A stretch of DNA of 12,547 bases, taken from positions 1 to 12,547 of the forward strand of contig JAJBVU010000164.1 in assembly GCA_020859645.1 (NCBI GenBank). The letters are read 5' to 3'. The position numbers and the translations under genes are program-made. The notes below the pieces were generated by a model, which worked only from the letters and a program-made list of their open reading frames with translations, ran no database searches and had not been told where the DNA came from. The stretch comes from Eubacterium sp. (lineage in GTDB: Bacteria > Bacillota > Clostridia > Lachnospirales > CAG-274). Shown piece by piece: positions 7,229 to 12,547 of this stretch. Position 1 is the stretch's first letter. Each line of letters starts with the position of its first letter.

Positions 7229-7996
7229 ATGCTGACTAAAAGAATTATACCCTGTCTCGACGTAAACCGAGGCAGAGTTGTTAAAGGCGTTAATTTTGTA
7301 AATTTAAGAGATGCAGGGGATCCCGTTGAGGTTGCGGCAATGTATAACAAAAGCCTTGCTGATGAAATCGTATTTTTGGATATAACGGCTTCTTCCGACG
7401 CAAGAGCCATTATGACCGATGTTGTGGCGAGAACTGCGGAACAGGTGTTTATTCCCCTGACTGTCGGCGGCGGCATAAGAACAGTTGAGGACTTCAGAGA
7501 AATTCTCTCAGCCGGAGCGGACAAAATTTCCGTTAATTCTGCGGCTTTGAAGCGTCCCGAACTTATTACTGAAGCGGCTTTGAAGTTCGGCAGCCAGTGC
7601 GTAGTTGTTGCCATTGACGCAAAAAGACGTGAAGGCGGCGGTTTCGATGTATATTTAAACGGCGGCAGAGTGAACACAGGCAGAGACGCCGTTGAATGGG
7701 CGGCTCTTTGCGAAAAGCTTGGGGCAGGGGAAATTCTGCTTACAAGTATGGACTGCGACGGAACAAAGGCAGGCTATGACATAGAGCTTACTAAAGCTAT
7801 TTCCTCAGAGGTGAAAATTCCCGTAATTGCTTCGGGCGGAGCGGGAGTTAAATCCCATTTTTACGATGCATTAACAGAGGGCGGTGCAGAAGCGGCTTTG
7901 GCGGCTTCTCTTTTCCATTATCGTGAACTTGATATTAAGGACTTGAAGGAATATTTAAGAGACAGGGGGCTGCCTGTCAGACTGGAAACAAGGTGA
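7229..7996 (+). CDS. hisF: Imidazole glycerol phosphate synthase, cyclase subunit
   Basis: HisF joins ammonia from HisH with PRFAR to make imidazole glycerol phosphate and AICAR, which returns to purine synthesis. It is a 255-aa (beta/alpha)8 barrel of normal length. The catalytic Asp11 (RIIPCLDVNRGRVVKG) and Asp130 (VVAIDAKR) match the standard numbering exactly. VGGGIRT (79-85) binds phosphate. It starts 3 bp after hisA, with GAGGT at 7217-7221 inside the hisA end, so the two are probably translationally coupled. Confidence 0.98.
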   Translation: MLTKRIIPCLDVNRGRVVKGVNFVNLRDAGDPVEVAAMYNKSLADEIVFLDITASSDARAIMTDVVARTAEQVFIPLTVGGGIRTVEDFREILSAGADKISVNSAALKRPELITEAALKFGSQCVVVAIDAKRREGGGFDVYLNGGRVNTGRDAVEWAALCEKLGAGEILLTSMDCDGTKAGYDIELTKAISSEVKIPVIASGGAGVKSHFYDALTEGGAEAALAASLFHYRELDIKDLKEYLRDRGLPVRLETR

Positions 7997-8000
7997 CACA

Positions 8001-8381
8001 ATGAAAACTGAAATTAAAGACGTTAAAATCAGCGACGTAAAGCTTAAATTTGACGAAAAGGGGCTTATTCCGGCAATTGCTCAGGATTTTAAGACAGGCG
8101 AGGTTTTAATGCTTGCTTATATGAACGAGGAATCCTTTAATCTGACTCTTAAAACAGGCAAAGCTACTTATTTCAGCCGTTCAAGACAGAGCCTTTGGCT
8201 TAAGGGCGAAACCTCCGGTCATTTTCAGCACGTTAAGGAAATCCGCTTTGACTGCGACAGCGACACACTGCTTTTGCTTATTGAACAGGAGGGGGCGGCT
8301 TGCCACACAGGCAGCTACAGCTGCTTTTTCAGAAGAATTGAGGATATTGATGACATAAAGGAGACAAATTCCAATGAGTGA
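8001..8381 (+). CDS. hisI: Phosphoribosyl-AMP cyclohydrolase
   Basis: HisI opens the purine ring of phosphoribosyl-AMP, the third pathway step. At 126 aa it is a stand-alone protein, whereas E. coli and B. subtilis fuse it to HisE. The metal-binding motif DCDSDTLL (84-91) and the zinc cysteines Cys101 and Cys108 (GAACHTGSYSCFFR) are intact, as are AYMNEES (39-45) and YFSRSRQSLW (57-66). It starts 4 bp after hisF, and its end overlaps hisE by 8 bp in another frame. Confidence 0.97.
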   Translation: MKTEIKDVKISDVKLKFDEKGLIPAIAQDFKTGEVLMLAYMNEESFNLTLKTGKATYFSRSRQSLWLKGETSGHFQHVKEIRFDCDSDTLLLLIEQEGAACHTGSYSCFFRRIEDIDDIKETNSNE

Positions 8382-8736
8382 ATTAGGAAATATATTAATC
8401 GAAGAATTTGATGTTATAAAGGGAAGAAAGGAAAACCCCGAAGAAGGCTCATACACAAGCTATCTTTTCAAAAAAGGCGAGGATAAAATCCTCAAGAAAA
8501 TAGGTGAAGAGGCTTCGGAAGTTATTATAGCTTCAAAGGGCGGAAATAATGAAGAGCTTGTAGGGGAAATCTGCGACGTTCTTTTCCACATAGAGGTGCT
8601 TTTGGCTCAGAAGGGCTTAAGCTGGGACGATGTGGAAGGGGAGCTTATGAACCGCCGCAGCAAAACCCATATGAATGTAGAAAAAGAAGCTAAAAGAGCC
8701 GCCGAAAACCGTACCGACGAGACAACTATTAATTAA
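8374..8736 (+). CDS. hisE: Phosphoribosyl-ATP pyrophosphatase
   Basis: HisE removes pyrophosphate from phosphoribosyl-ATP, the second pathway step. It is 120 aa, an all-alpha protein of the MazG-like fold. The Mg-binding acidic residues appear in KKIGEEASEV (41-50: Glu45, Glu46, Glu49) and in the later helix (Glu65, Asp68 in EICDVLFH). AAAGGAG at 8357-8363 inside hisI sets the ATG, and the coding regions overlap by 8 bp. It is the last gene of the operon. The polar C-terminal tail after about residue 105 is probably disordered. Confidence 0.95.
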   Translation: MSELGNILIEEFDVIKGRKENPEEGSYTSYLFKKGEDKILKKIGEEASEVIIASKGGNNEELVGEICDVLFHIEVLLAQKGLSWDDVEGELMNRRSKTHMNVEKEAKRAAENRTDETTIN

Positions 8737-8779
8737 ATTAACAATTTAAAATTAAAAGTGATTGGCTAAAAAGACCTGT

Positions 8780-8823
8780 CACCTCTCAGTCAGCTTTGCT
8801 GACAGCTCCCCTCAAGGGGAGCC
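8780..8823 (-). repeat. 44-bp double-hairpin repeat, copy B (inverted)
   Basis: This is the second copy of the repeat at 1855-1898, in reverse orientation and differing at 2 of 44 positions. Read on the minus strand it follows the gdhA terminator after 12 bp, in the same order and orientation that copy A has behind tsf. Its second hairpin has an AAA loop instead of GGA. A TTTTTA run follows on the minus strand (8772-8767), seven bases further out than in copy A. The two copies face each other across the whole his operon, about 6.9 kb apart. Confidence 0.85.
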
Positions 8824-8835
8824 TCAATTATAGGA

Positions 8836-8869
8836 AAAAGCTTTCCGAATTGATTTTCGGAAAGCTTTT
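8836..8869. terminator. Bidirectional terminator shared by his operon and gdhA
   Basis: A perfect 14-bp inverted repeat (8836-8849 with 8856-8869) encloses a six-base loop. Its ends are A-rich on the left and T-rich on the right, giving a U-run on either strand (AAAA...TTTT). It lies 100 bp after hisE and 32 bp after the gdhA stop on the minus strand, so it can end transcription from both convergent units. Confidence 0.9.
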
Positions 8870-8901
8870 AAAATGCCTAAATATTATTATTCAGTTTAGA
8901 A

Positions 8902-10233
8902 TTAAACAATACCCTGAGCCATCATAGCTTCAGCTACCTTACGGAAGCCGGCAATGTTAGCGCCTGCAACGAAGTTGCCCTTTACATTATATTCCTCAGC
9001 TGCTGAAGCCATATTATTATAGATAGAAACCATAATTCCGTGAAGCTTAGCGTCAACCTCGTCGAAGGTCCAGCTGAGACGTTCTGAGTTCTGGCTCATT
9101 TCCAAAGCGGAAGTAGCTACGCCGCCTGCGTTTGCTGCCTTTGCGGGAGCAAAGAGAACGCCTGCGTTCTGGAATACTTCAATAGCTTCAAGAGTTGAAG
9201 GCATGTTTGCGCCTTCGCCGACAGCCTTAACGCCGTTTGCAACGAGAGCCTTAGCGTCATCTGCGTTGATTTCGTTCTGTGTTGCACAGGGAAGAGCGAT
9301 GTCGCAGGGGATGTTCCAAACGCCCTTGCCGTCATGATATTCAGCTGAAGGCTTATGGTTCTTATATTCTGAAAGTCTGCCTCTCTTGTTGAACTTAAGG
9401 TCTTCAACATAAGGAATATCAACGCCGTCTTTGTCATAGATATAGCCTGTTGAGTCAGAGAATGAAACAACCTTAGCGCCTAAAGCAGTAGCCTTGTAAG
9501 CTGCATAAACAGCTACGTTGCCTGCGCCTGAAATAACAACTGTCTTGCCTTCGAAGCTGTCGCCTGCTGCCTTGAGCATTTCTTCTACAAGGTAAACAAG
9601 ACCGTAGCCTGTAGCCTCTGTTCTTACGAGAGAACCGCCGAATGTAAGACCCTTGCCTGTTAAAACGCCTTCATAAAGACCTGTAATTCTCTTGTACTGA
9701 CCGTACATATAAGCAACTTCACGTCCGCCTACGCCGATGTCGCCTGCGGGAACGTCAGTGTCTGCGCCGATGTGTCTGTAAAGCTCTGTCATAAAGCTCT
9801 GGCAGAAACGCATTACTTCGTTGTCGCTCTTGCCCTTGGGGTCGAAGTCGGAACCGCCCTTGCCGCCGCCGATAGGAAGTGTTGTAAGGGAGTTCTTGAA
9901 GATCTGCTCGAAGCCCAGGAACTTAATGATTGAAAGGTTTACTGAGGGGTGGAAACGGAGACCGCCCTTGTAAGGACCGATTGCTGAGTTAAACTGAACT
10001 CTGTAGCCTCTGTTTACCTGAACGTTGCCCTTGTCATCAATCCAAGGAACACGGAACATAATCTGTCTTTCGGGCTCAACAAGTCTTTCAAGAAGAGCTG
10101 CCTTTTCGAAAGCGGGGTTAGCGTTTACACAAGGCTCGATTGTTGTAAGAACCTCTGTAGCTGCCTGGATAAATTCAGCCTGATCTTTATTCTTTGCGAT
10201 TAAGCCGTTTAAGACATTTTGTACATAAGACAT
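8902..10233 (-). CDS. gdhA: Glutamate dehydrogenase (hexameric, probably NADP-dependent)
   Basis: GdhA reversibly aminates 2-oxoglutarate to glutamate in the cytosol, the link between ammonium and amino acids. It is 443 aa, typical of the small hexameric class. Substrate and catalytic residues fall at the same numbers as in C. symbiosum GDH: Lys89 (GPYKGGLRF), Lys113 (FKNSL), catalytic Lys125 (GGGKGGSDFDPKG), Asp165 (VPAGDIGVGGRE) and Ser380 (LEMSQNSERLSW). The Rossmann motif SGAGNVA spans 235-241. The following SFSDSTG (257-263) resembles the SDS motif of NADP-linked enzymes rather than the NAD-linked clostridial one, so NADP is favoured but not certain. The ribosome binding site TCCTCC (10241-10246, minus strand GGAGGA) sets the ATG. 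Codon bias matches rpsB-tsf, suggesting very high expression. Confidence 0.97.
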   Translation of the reverse strand: MSYVQNVLNGLIAKNKDQAEFIQAATEVLTTIEPCVNANPAFEKAALLERLVEPERQIMFRVPWIDDKGNVQVNRGYRVQFNSAIGPYKGGLRFHPSVNLSIIKFLGFEQIFKNSLTTLPIGGGKGGSDFDPKGKSDNEVMRFCQSFMTELYRHIGADTDVPAGDIGVGGREVAYMYGQYKRITGLYEGVLTGKGLTFGGSLVRTEATGYGLVYLVEEMLKAAGDSFEGKTVVISGAGNVAVYAAYKATALGAKVVSFSDSTGYIYDKDGVDIPYVEDLKFNKRGRLSEYKNHKPSAEYHDGKGVWNIPCDIALPCATQNEINADDAKALVANGVKAVGEGANMPSTLEAIEVFQNAGVLFAPAKAANAGGVATSALEMSQNSERLSWTFDEVDAKLHGIMVSIYNNMASAAEEYNVKGNFVAGANIAGFRKVAEAMMAQGIV

Positions 10234-10280
10234 AAAACTTTCCTCCGAAATATTTTTATTTTTTTATTCTCTTTGATAAG

Positions 10281-10357
10281 AAAACAAAAAGGCGTGCGTT
10301 ATCACCTAACAGGCGTGGTTATACAAATCAGCCTTTAGGTTTTAACAACGCCTGCCT
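10281..10357 (-). terminator. Putative premature terminator in the gdhA leader
   Basis: A long stem (10357-10344 with 10303-10290) with an inner hairpin is followed at once by TTTTTGTTTT on the minus strand. It sits between the gdhA promoter and its start codon, about 48 bp before the ATG, so it would reduce gdhA transcription unless prevented from folding. Confidence 0.55.
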
Positions 10358-10373
10358 GCGCCCTTGCAAACAT
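10335..10373 (-). CDS. Possible 12-aa leader peptide ahead of gdhA
   Basis: An ATG at 10373-10371 opens a 12-codon frame reading MFARAQAGVVKT and ending in TAA at 10337-10335, preceded by a weak AAAGAG (10389-10384). A ribosome on it would cover the left arm of the terminator fold, so translation could affect attenuation. It has one Gln, three Ala and no run of one codon, so it is not a typical amino-acid attenuator peptide. It may be chance; conservation is unknown. Confidence 0.2.
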   Translation of the reverse strand: MFARAQAGVVKT

Positions 10374-10414
10374 GAATTGTTTACTCTTTAACTTATATCA
10401 AAATTCCACATACT

Positions 10415-10443
10415 ATTATACACTTTATTAGGGCTGTTGTCAA
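10415..10443 (-). promoter_or_regulatory. Promoter of gdhA (SigA type)
   Basis: On the minus strand a perfect -35 TTGACA (10443-10438) and a perfect -10 TATAAT (10420-10415) are separated by 17 bp. Transcription should start near 10408. The strength of the promoter fits the strong codon bias of gdhA and makes a downstream RNA control plausible. Confidence 0.87.
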
Positions 10444-10539
10444 CAAATGGTTTTTAACATATTTTAATAAATAAAATTGTGCATAAATTACAAAGAGTGG
10501 GGCATTAGAGAGGGCGGTTTTAATTTAAAGTCAGCCTTT

Positions 10540-10573
10540 TTCGCCAAAATAATTGTTTTAACAGATGTATAAT
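10540..10573 (+). promoter_or_regulatory. spoIIGA promoter with Spo0A-box-like site
   Basis: A perfect -10 TATAAT (10568-10573) has no -35 hexamer at normal spacing. Instead TTCGCCA (10540-10546), the reverse complement of TGGCGAA and a match to the Spo0A box TGNCGAA, lies 21 bp upstream, at about -40 to -34. In B. subtilis the spoIIG promoter is SigA-dependent with wide spacing, and phosphorylated Spo0A binds boxes over the -35 region. The same layout is seen here, so Spo0A activation is inferred. The stretch 10444-10539 is A/T-rich and I see nothing else in it. Confidence 0.6.
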
Positions 10574-10604
10574 TATACTAATCTTATGAAAGGAAGAATT
10601 TTTG

Positions 10605-11486
10605 ATGACCGTATATGCAGATGTTTTGTTTTTAATCAATTTTGTTATGATATTTCTGATACTTTTCTTTTTAAGAATGTTTTTTAAGAGGAAGAAAAGA
10701 CTTTGGTTCTGCGTCCTTGCGGCGGCTTTGGCGAGTGTCCTTTATGAGCTTGTTATGTTTTTTAAGCCTTTGGCGGTTTTCAGGAACGCCGCAGGTTTTG
10801 AAGCCCTTGTCTTTCTGACGGCTTTTCTTGCTTATCTGCCCAAAACTCTTAATAAAGCTGTTGAAAACTGGGCGCTTGTGAACTTGACCTGTTTCGGCTT
10901 AGGGGGAGTTTGCTCCGGAGTGTATTATTGTATTACTTCGGGGGTACTTTTCGAACAGGGCAGCAGCGGCATTTCACTGCTGCTTTTGGGCTTGTGCTGT
11001 GTATTTTCCTACATATTAATAAGGATTGGGGTGAAGCTTTATGAAAACAGGCTTGTCAGGGGAAGGGAGTATTTTGAGGTGGAGGTTATTTTAGGCGGAA
11101 AAAAGGCGGAGTTTAAGGCTTTGGGAGATACGGGAAATGTGTTAAGAGATCCGCTGAACGGAAGGGGAGTTATAGTAGGGGAAATTGAAGCCCTGAAAGG
11201 AATTTTGCCCGACAGGGAAGCCTTGAAAAACGATCCTTGGCAGTATGCTGAAAAGCAAAGGGGCAGGTTAAATTTAAGCCTTGTGCCTTTTAAAAGCTTA
11301 GGGGTAAAGGACGGCGTTTTGCTATGCTTTCTGCCCGATGAAATCTATGTAGACGGCGAGGCTGTTTATAATTCGGAAATAGGCTTAAGCCTTGACAGGC
11401 TATCTTCTGACGGAAGCTTTAAGGGACTTTTAAATATTGACATTATGAAGGGAGAGACGGCTTTAAATGTTCGGGGAGCTGCTTGA
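10605..11486 (+). CDS. spoIIGA: Sporulation sigma-E processing peptidase
   Basis: SpoIIGA is a membrane-bound aspartic protease that removes the pro-sequence of SigE in the mother cell after asymmetric division, when signalled by SpoIIR. It is 293 aa, a little shorter than the 309 aa of B. subtilis. The N-terminal half has about five hydrophobic segments (near 5-27, 35-53, 64-80, 89-112 and 122-142). The C-terminal half holds the protease domain with the catalytic motif GDTGNVLRDP (Asp175). AAAGGAAG at 10589-10596 precedes both a TTG at 10602 and this ATG; the ATG is preferred by codon type. The 3' end overlaps sigE by 20 bp. Confidence 0.94.
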   Translation: MTVYADVLFLINFVMIFLILFFLRMFFKRKKRLWFCVLAAALASVLYELVMFFKPLAVFRNAAGFEALVFLTAFLAYLPKTLNKAVENWALVNLTCFGLGGVCSGVYYCITSGVLFEQGSSGISLLLLGLCCVFSYILIRIGVKLYENRLVRGREYFEVEVILGGKKAEFKALGDTGNVLRDPLNGRGVIVGEIEALKGILPDREALKNDPWQYAEKQRGRLNLSLVPFKSLGVKDGVLLCFLPDEIYVDGEAVYNSEIGLSLDRLSSDGSFKGLLNIDIMKGETALNVRGAA

Positions 11487-12177
11487 TTTTTTAAAAAGAA
11501 TTTTCGGAAAAGAGAAAAACGATGAGGTTTATTACATAGGCGGTTCTGAGGTTTTGCCCTCTCCATTGACCTTCGAGGAGGAAACACGCCTGACTGCACT
11601 TTTGGGTACCGAAAATGAGGGAAACGCCAAAACAATCCTCATAGAACACAATCTCCGCCTTGTGGTCTATATCGCCAGACGCTTTGAAAATACGGGAATA
11701 AACGTGGAGGACTTAATTTCAATCGGCACAATAGGGCTTATTAAGGCAATCAACACCTTTAAGGCAGATAAAAAAATAAAGCTTGCCACATATGCGTCAC
11801 GGTGCATCGAAAACGAAATTTTGATGTATCTTCGGAGAAACACAAGGGTCAGAAACGAGGTTTCAATAGACGAGCCGCTGAATGTGGACTGGGAAGGGAA
11901 CGAGCTTCTTCTTTCGGATATTTTGGGAACTGACGTTGACGTAATTTACAGAGGAATTGAGGACGAAGTGGACAAAAAGCTGCTGAGAAGCGCCGTTGCG
12001 AAGCTTTCCACAAGGGAAAGAATTATAATTGAGCTGCGTTTCGGGCTTAAAAACGGCGGCGATGAGCTGACCCAAAAGGAAGTGGCTGATATTTTGGGCA
12101 TAAGCCAAAGCTATATTTCAAGACTTGAGAAAAAGATTATTTCAAGGCTTAAAAAAGAGATTGTCAAAGAGCTTTAA
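11467..12177 (+). CDS. sigE: RNA polymerase sporulation sigma factor SigE (pro-form)
   Basis: SigE is the first mother-cell-specific sigma factor of sporulation, made inactive and cleaved by SpoIIGA. It is 236 aa. The N-terminal pro-sequence is an amphipathic helix (MFGELLDFLKRIFGK) leading to DEVYYIGGSE (19-28), which aligns with the B. subtilis cleavage region. The pro-peptide is therefore about 22 residues, some five shorter. Region 2 (about 57-125) contains NLRLVVYIARRFENTG, DLISIGTIGLIKA and TYASRCIENEILMYLRR. Region 4 (about 170-236) has a helix-turn-helix near ADILGISQSYISRLE. AAGGGAGAG at 11448-11455 inside spoIIGA sets the start. The usual next gene, sigG, is not present. Confidence 0.97.
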   Translation: MFGELLDFLKRIFGKEKNDEVYYIGGSEVLPSPLTFEEETRLTALLGTENEGNAKTILIEHNLRLVVYIARRFENTGINVEDLISIGTIGLIKAINTFKADKKIKLATYASRCIENEILMYLRRNTRVRNEVSIDEPLNVDWEGNELLLSDILGTDVDVIYRGIEDEVDKKLLRSAVAKLSTRERIIIELRFGLKNGGDELTQKEVADILGISQSYISRLEKKIISRLKKEIVKEL

Positions 12178-12183
12178 AAGGGC

Positions 12184-12212
12184 TTTACAAAAATATTTGT
12201 TTGTGGTAAAAT
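12184..12212 (+). promoter_or_regulatory. Promoter of the HMA-domain gene
   Basis: TTTACA (12184-12189) and TAAAAT (12207-12212) are separated by 17 bp, each one base off consensus. The predicted start is near 12219, about 40 nt before the ATG. It begins only 7 bp after the sigE stop. No clear terminator lies between, so read-through from sigE is also possible. Confidence 0.65.
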
Positions 12213-12214
12213 CG

Positions 12215-12240
12215 GGTTAGCAATAGATAACTGACTAACC
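12215..12240. promoter_or_regulatory. Inverted repeat over the predicted transcript start
   Basis: GGTTAG (12215-12220) and CTAACC (12235-12240) form an inverted repeat with a 14-bp spacer, directly after the -10 box. A second pair, TTTGTTT (12196-12202) and AAACAAA (12241-12247), flanks it, the left arm lying within the promoter spacer. The position suits a repressor operator or a hairpin near the ribosome binding site (AAAGGAG, 12245-12251). It does not match the CopY or CsoR operator patterns I know. Confidence 0.4.
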
Positions 12241-12259
12241 AAACAAAGGAGATGCTTTT

Positions 12260-12520
12260 ATGTATAAAATAACAGTAGGTATTGACGGAATGATGTGCGG
12301 TATGTGCGAAGCCCATATGAACGAAGCTTTGAGAAAGCTTAAAGGGGTTAAAAAGGTGGCTTCATCTCATAAGAAGGGAATAAGCGAAATAGAAGCGGAA
12401 AGAGAAATTTCTGAAAGTGAAATTAATGCTGTTGTTGAGCCGACCGGGTATAAAATGACCTCTTACAAGTGCGAGCCTTATGAGAAAAAAGGACTTTTCG
12501 GGTTTTTGAAAAAGTCTTGA
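12260..12520 (+). CDS. Heavy-metal-associated (HMA) domain protein, CopZ-like
   Basis: A small cytosolic protein of 86 aa with one ferredoxin-like HMA fold (about 1-70). The metal-binding loop GMMCGMCEAH carries Cys13 and Cys16 in the MxCxxC pattern of copper chaperones and P-type ATPase N-domains. A third Cys (72) and a basic, aromatic tail (KKGLFGFLKKS) follow the fold. Such proteins bind Cu(I) or similar soft metals; the metal and partner here are unknown, since no P-type ATPase or regulator gene is in view. AAAGGAG at 12245-12251 fixes the ATG. Its own promoter suggests regulation apart from sigE. Confidence 0.85.
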   Translation: MYKITVGIDGMMCGMCEAHMNEALRKLKGVKKVASSHKKGISEIEAEREISESEINAVVEPTGYKMTSYKCEPYEKKGLFGFLKKS

Positions 12521-12538
12521 TATAGCTTTAGGCTATAT
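12520..12538 (+). terminator. Possible hairpin after the HMA gene (cut by window end)
   Basis: ATATAGC (12520-12526) pairs with GCTATAT (12532-12538) around a five-base loop, immediately at the stop codon. No U-run follows in the nine remaining bases, so a terminator role cannot be confirmed. Confidence 0.25.
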
Positions 12539-12547
12539 GAACATATA

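Larger units (their letters stand above)
10234..10408 (-). promoter_or_regulatory. gdhA leader RNA with attenuator-like alternative folds
   Basis: The leader is about 175 nt from the predicted start near 10408. Fold 1: outer arm 10357-10344 pairs with 10303-10290 (12 of 14 positions, two of them G-U), enclosing hairpin 10340-10331/10314-10304 (ten pairs, one bulged G). A T-run (10290-10281, TTTTTGTTTT) follows directly, as in a Rho-independent terminator. Fold 2: the same left arm (10356-10343) can pair with 10321-10308, 11 Watson-Crick and 2 G-U pairs with one mismatch, destroying both stems of fold 1. This is the layout expected of a riboswitch or attenuator. I recognise no known riboswitch core. 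The A-rich stretch 10280-10247 then leads to the ribosome binding site. Confidence 0.6.

Noticed and set aside
7174..7677. 167-codon minus-strand open frame across hisA-hisF, and other long antisense frames (such as 3139-3519 and 5925-6332)
   Set aside because: They lie opposite strongly supported his genes, lack ribosome binding sites and have compositions expected of antisense shadow frames.
1855..8823. Composite transposon carrying the his operon
   Set aside because: The bracketing repeats are only 44 bp, no transposase or target-site duplication is visible, and the genes are ordinary core metabolism.
9117..9470. Minus-strand frame of 117 codons within gdhA
   Set aside because: It overlaps gdhA on the same strand in another frame and lacks independent support.
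10290..10370. Known riboswitch class (c-di-GMP, fluoride, glycine, TPP) upstream of gdhA
   Set aside because: Some short words such as GCAAGGGCGC looked suggestive, but the conserved cores of these classes are not present.
10602..10604. TTG start for spoIIGA
   Set aside because: It adds only one residue before an ATG at 10605 served by the same ribosome binding site. ATG is the stronger start, although the TTG spacing is also acceptable.

Overview
This 12.5 kb window reads as an ordinary chromosomal segment of a spore-forming member of the Firmicutes, class Clostridia. The likely source is a gut-type Oscillospirales/Ruminococcaceae-like bacterium, but that rank is inference. The grounds are strong AAAGGAGG-type ribosome binding sites, moderate G+C, the sporulation pair spoIIGA-sigE, a HisZ-dependent short HisG, and a hexameric glutamate dehydrogenase whose active-site residues match the Clostridium symbiosum enzyme position for position. 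No phage, insertion sequence, tRNA, rRNA or CRISPR array is visible.

Layout. (1) 1-1854: rpsB and tsf (ribosomal protein S2 and elongation factor Ts) behind a structured leader, ending in an intrinsic terminator. (2) 1855-1898: one copy of a 44-bp double-hairpin repeat. (3) 1937-8736: a consensus promoter and a ~105-nt leader drive hisZ-hisG-hisD-hisB-hisH-hisA-hisF-hisI-hisE, tightly packed and partly overlapping. (4) 8780-8869: the second, inverted copy of the repeat and a terminator shared by the convergent his operon and gdhA. (5) 8902-10233 (minus strand): gdhA, preceded by a ~175-nt leader with a consensus promoter and an attenuator-like RNA fold. (6) 10540-12177: spoIIGA and sigE behind a promoter carrying a Spo0A-box-like site. 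(7) 12184-12538: a small heavy-metal-associated (HMA) domain protein with its own promoter and an inverted repeat over the predicted start of transcription.

How the genes work together. The his operon encodes every histidine pathway step from PRPP + ATP to imidazole acetol phosphate, plus the final HisD steps. Histidinol-phosphate aminotransferase (HisC) and histidinol-phosphatase are not here and must lie elsewhere or be supplied by another enzyme. GdhA joins ammonium to 2-oxoglutarate, making glutamate, which is also a by-product of HisH/HisF. SpoIIGA is the membrane protease that activates pro-SigE, the early mother-cell sigma factor of sporulation.

I found no clear undescribed multi-gene system. 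The best candidates for new biology are RNA and DNA elements between genes: the gdhA leader, which can form two mutually exclusive folds ahead of a U-tract; the paired repeats placed just behind the terminators of tsf and gdhA; and the his leader hairpin, which is neither a T-box nor a His-codon attenuator. Folding was done by eye.
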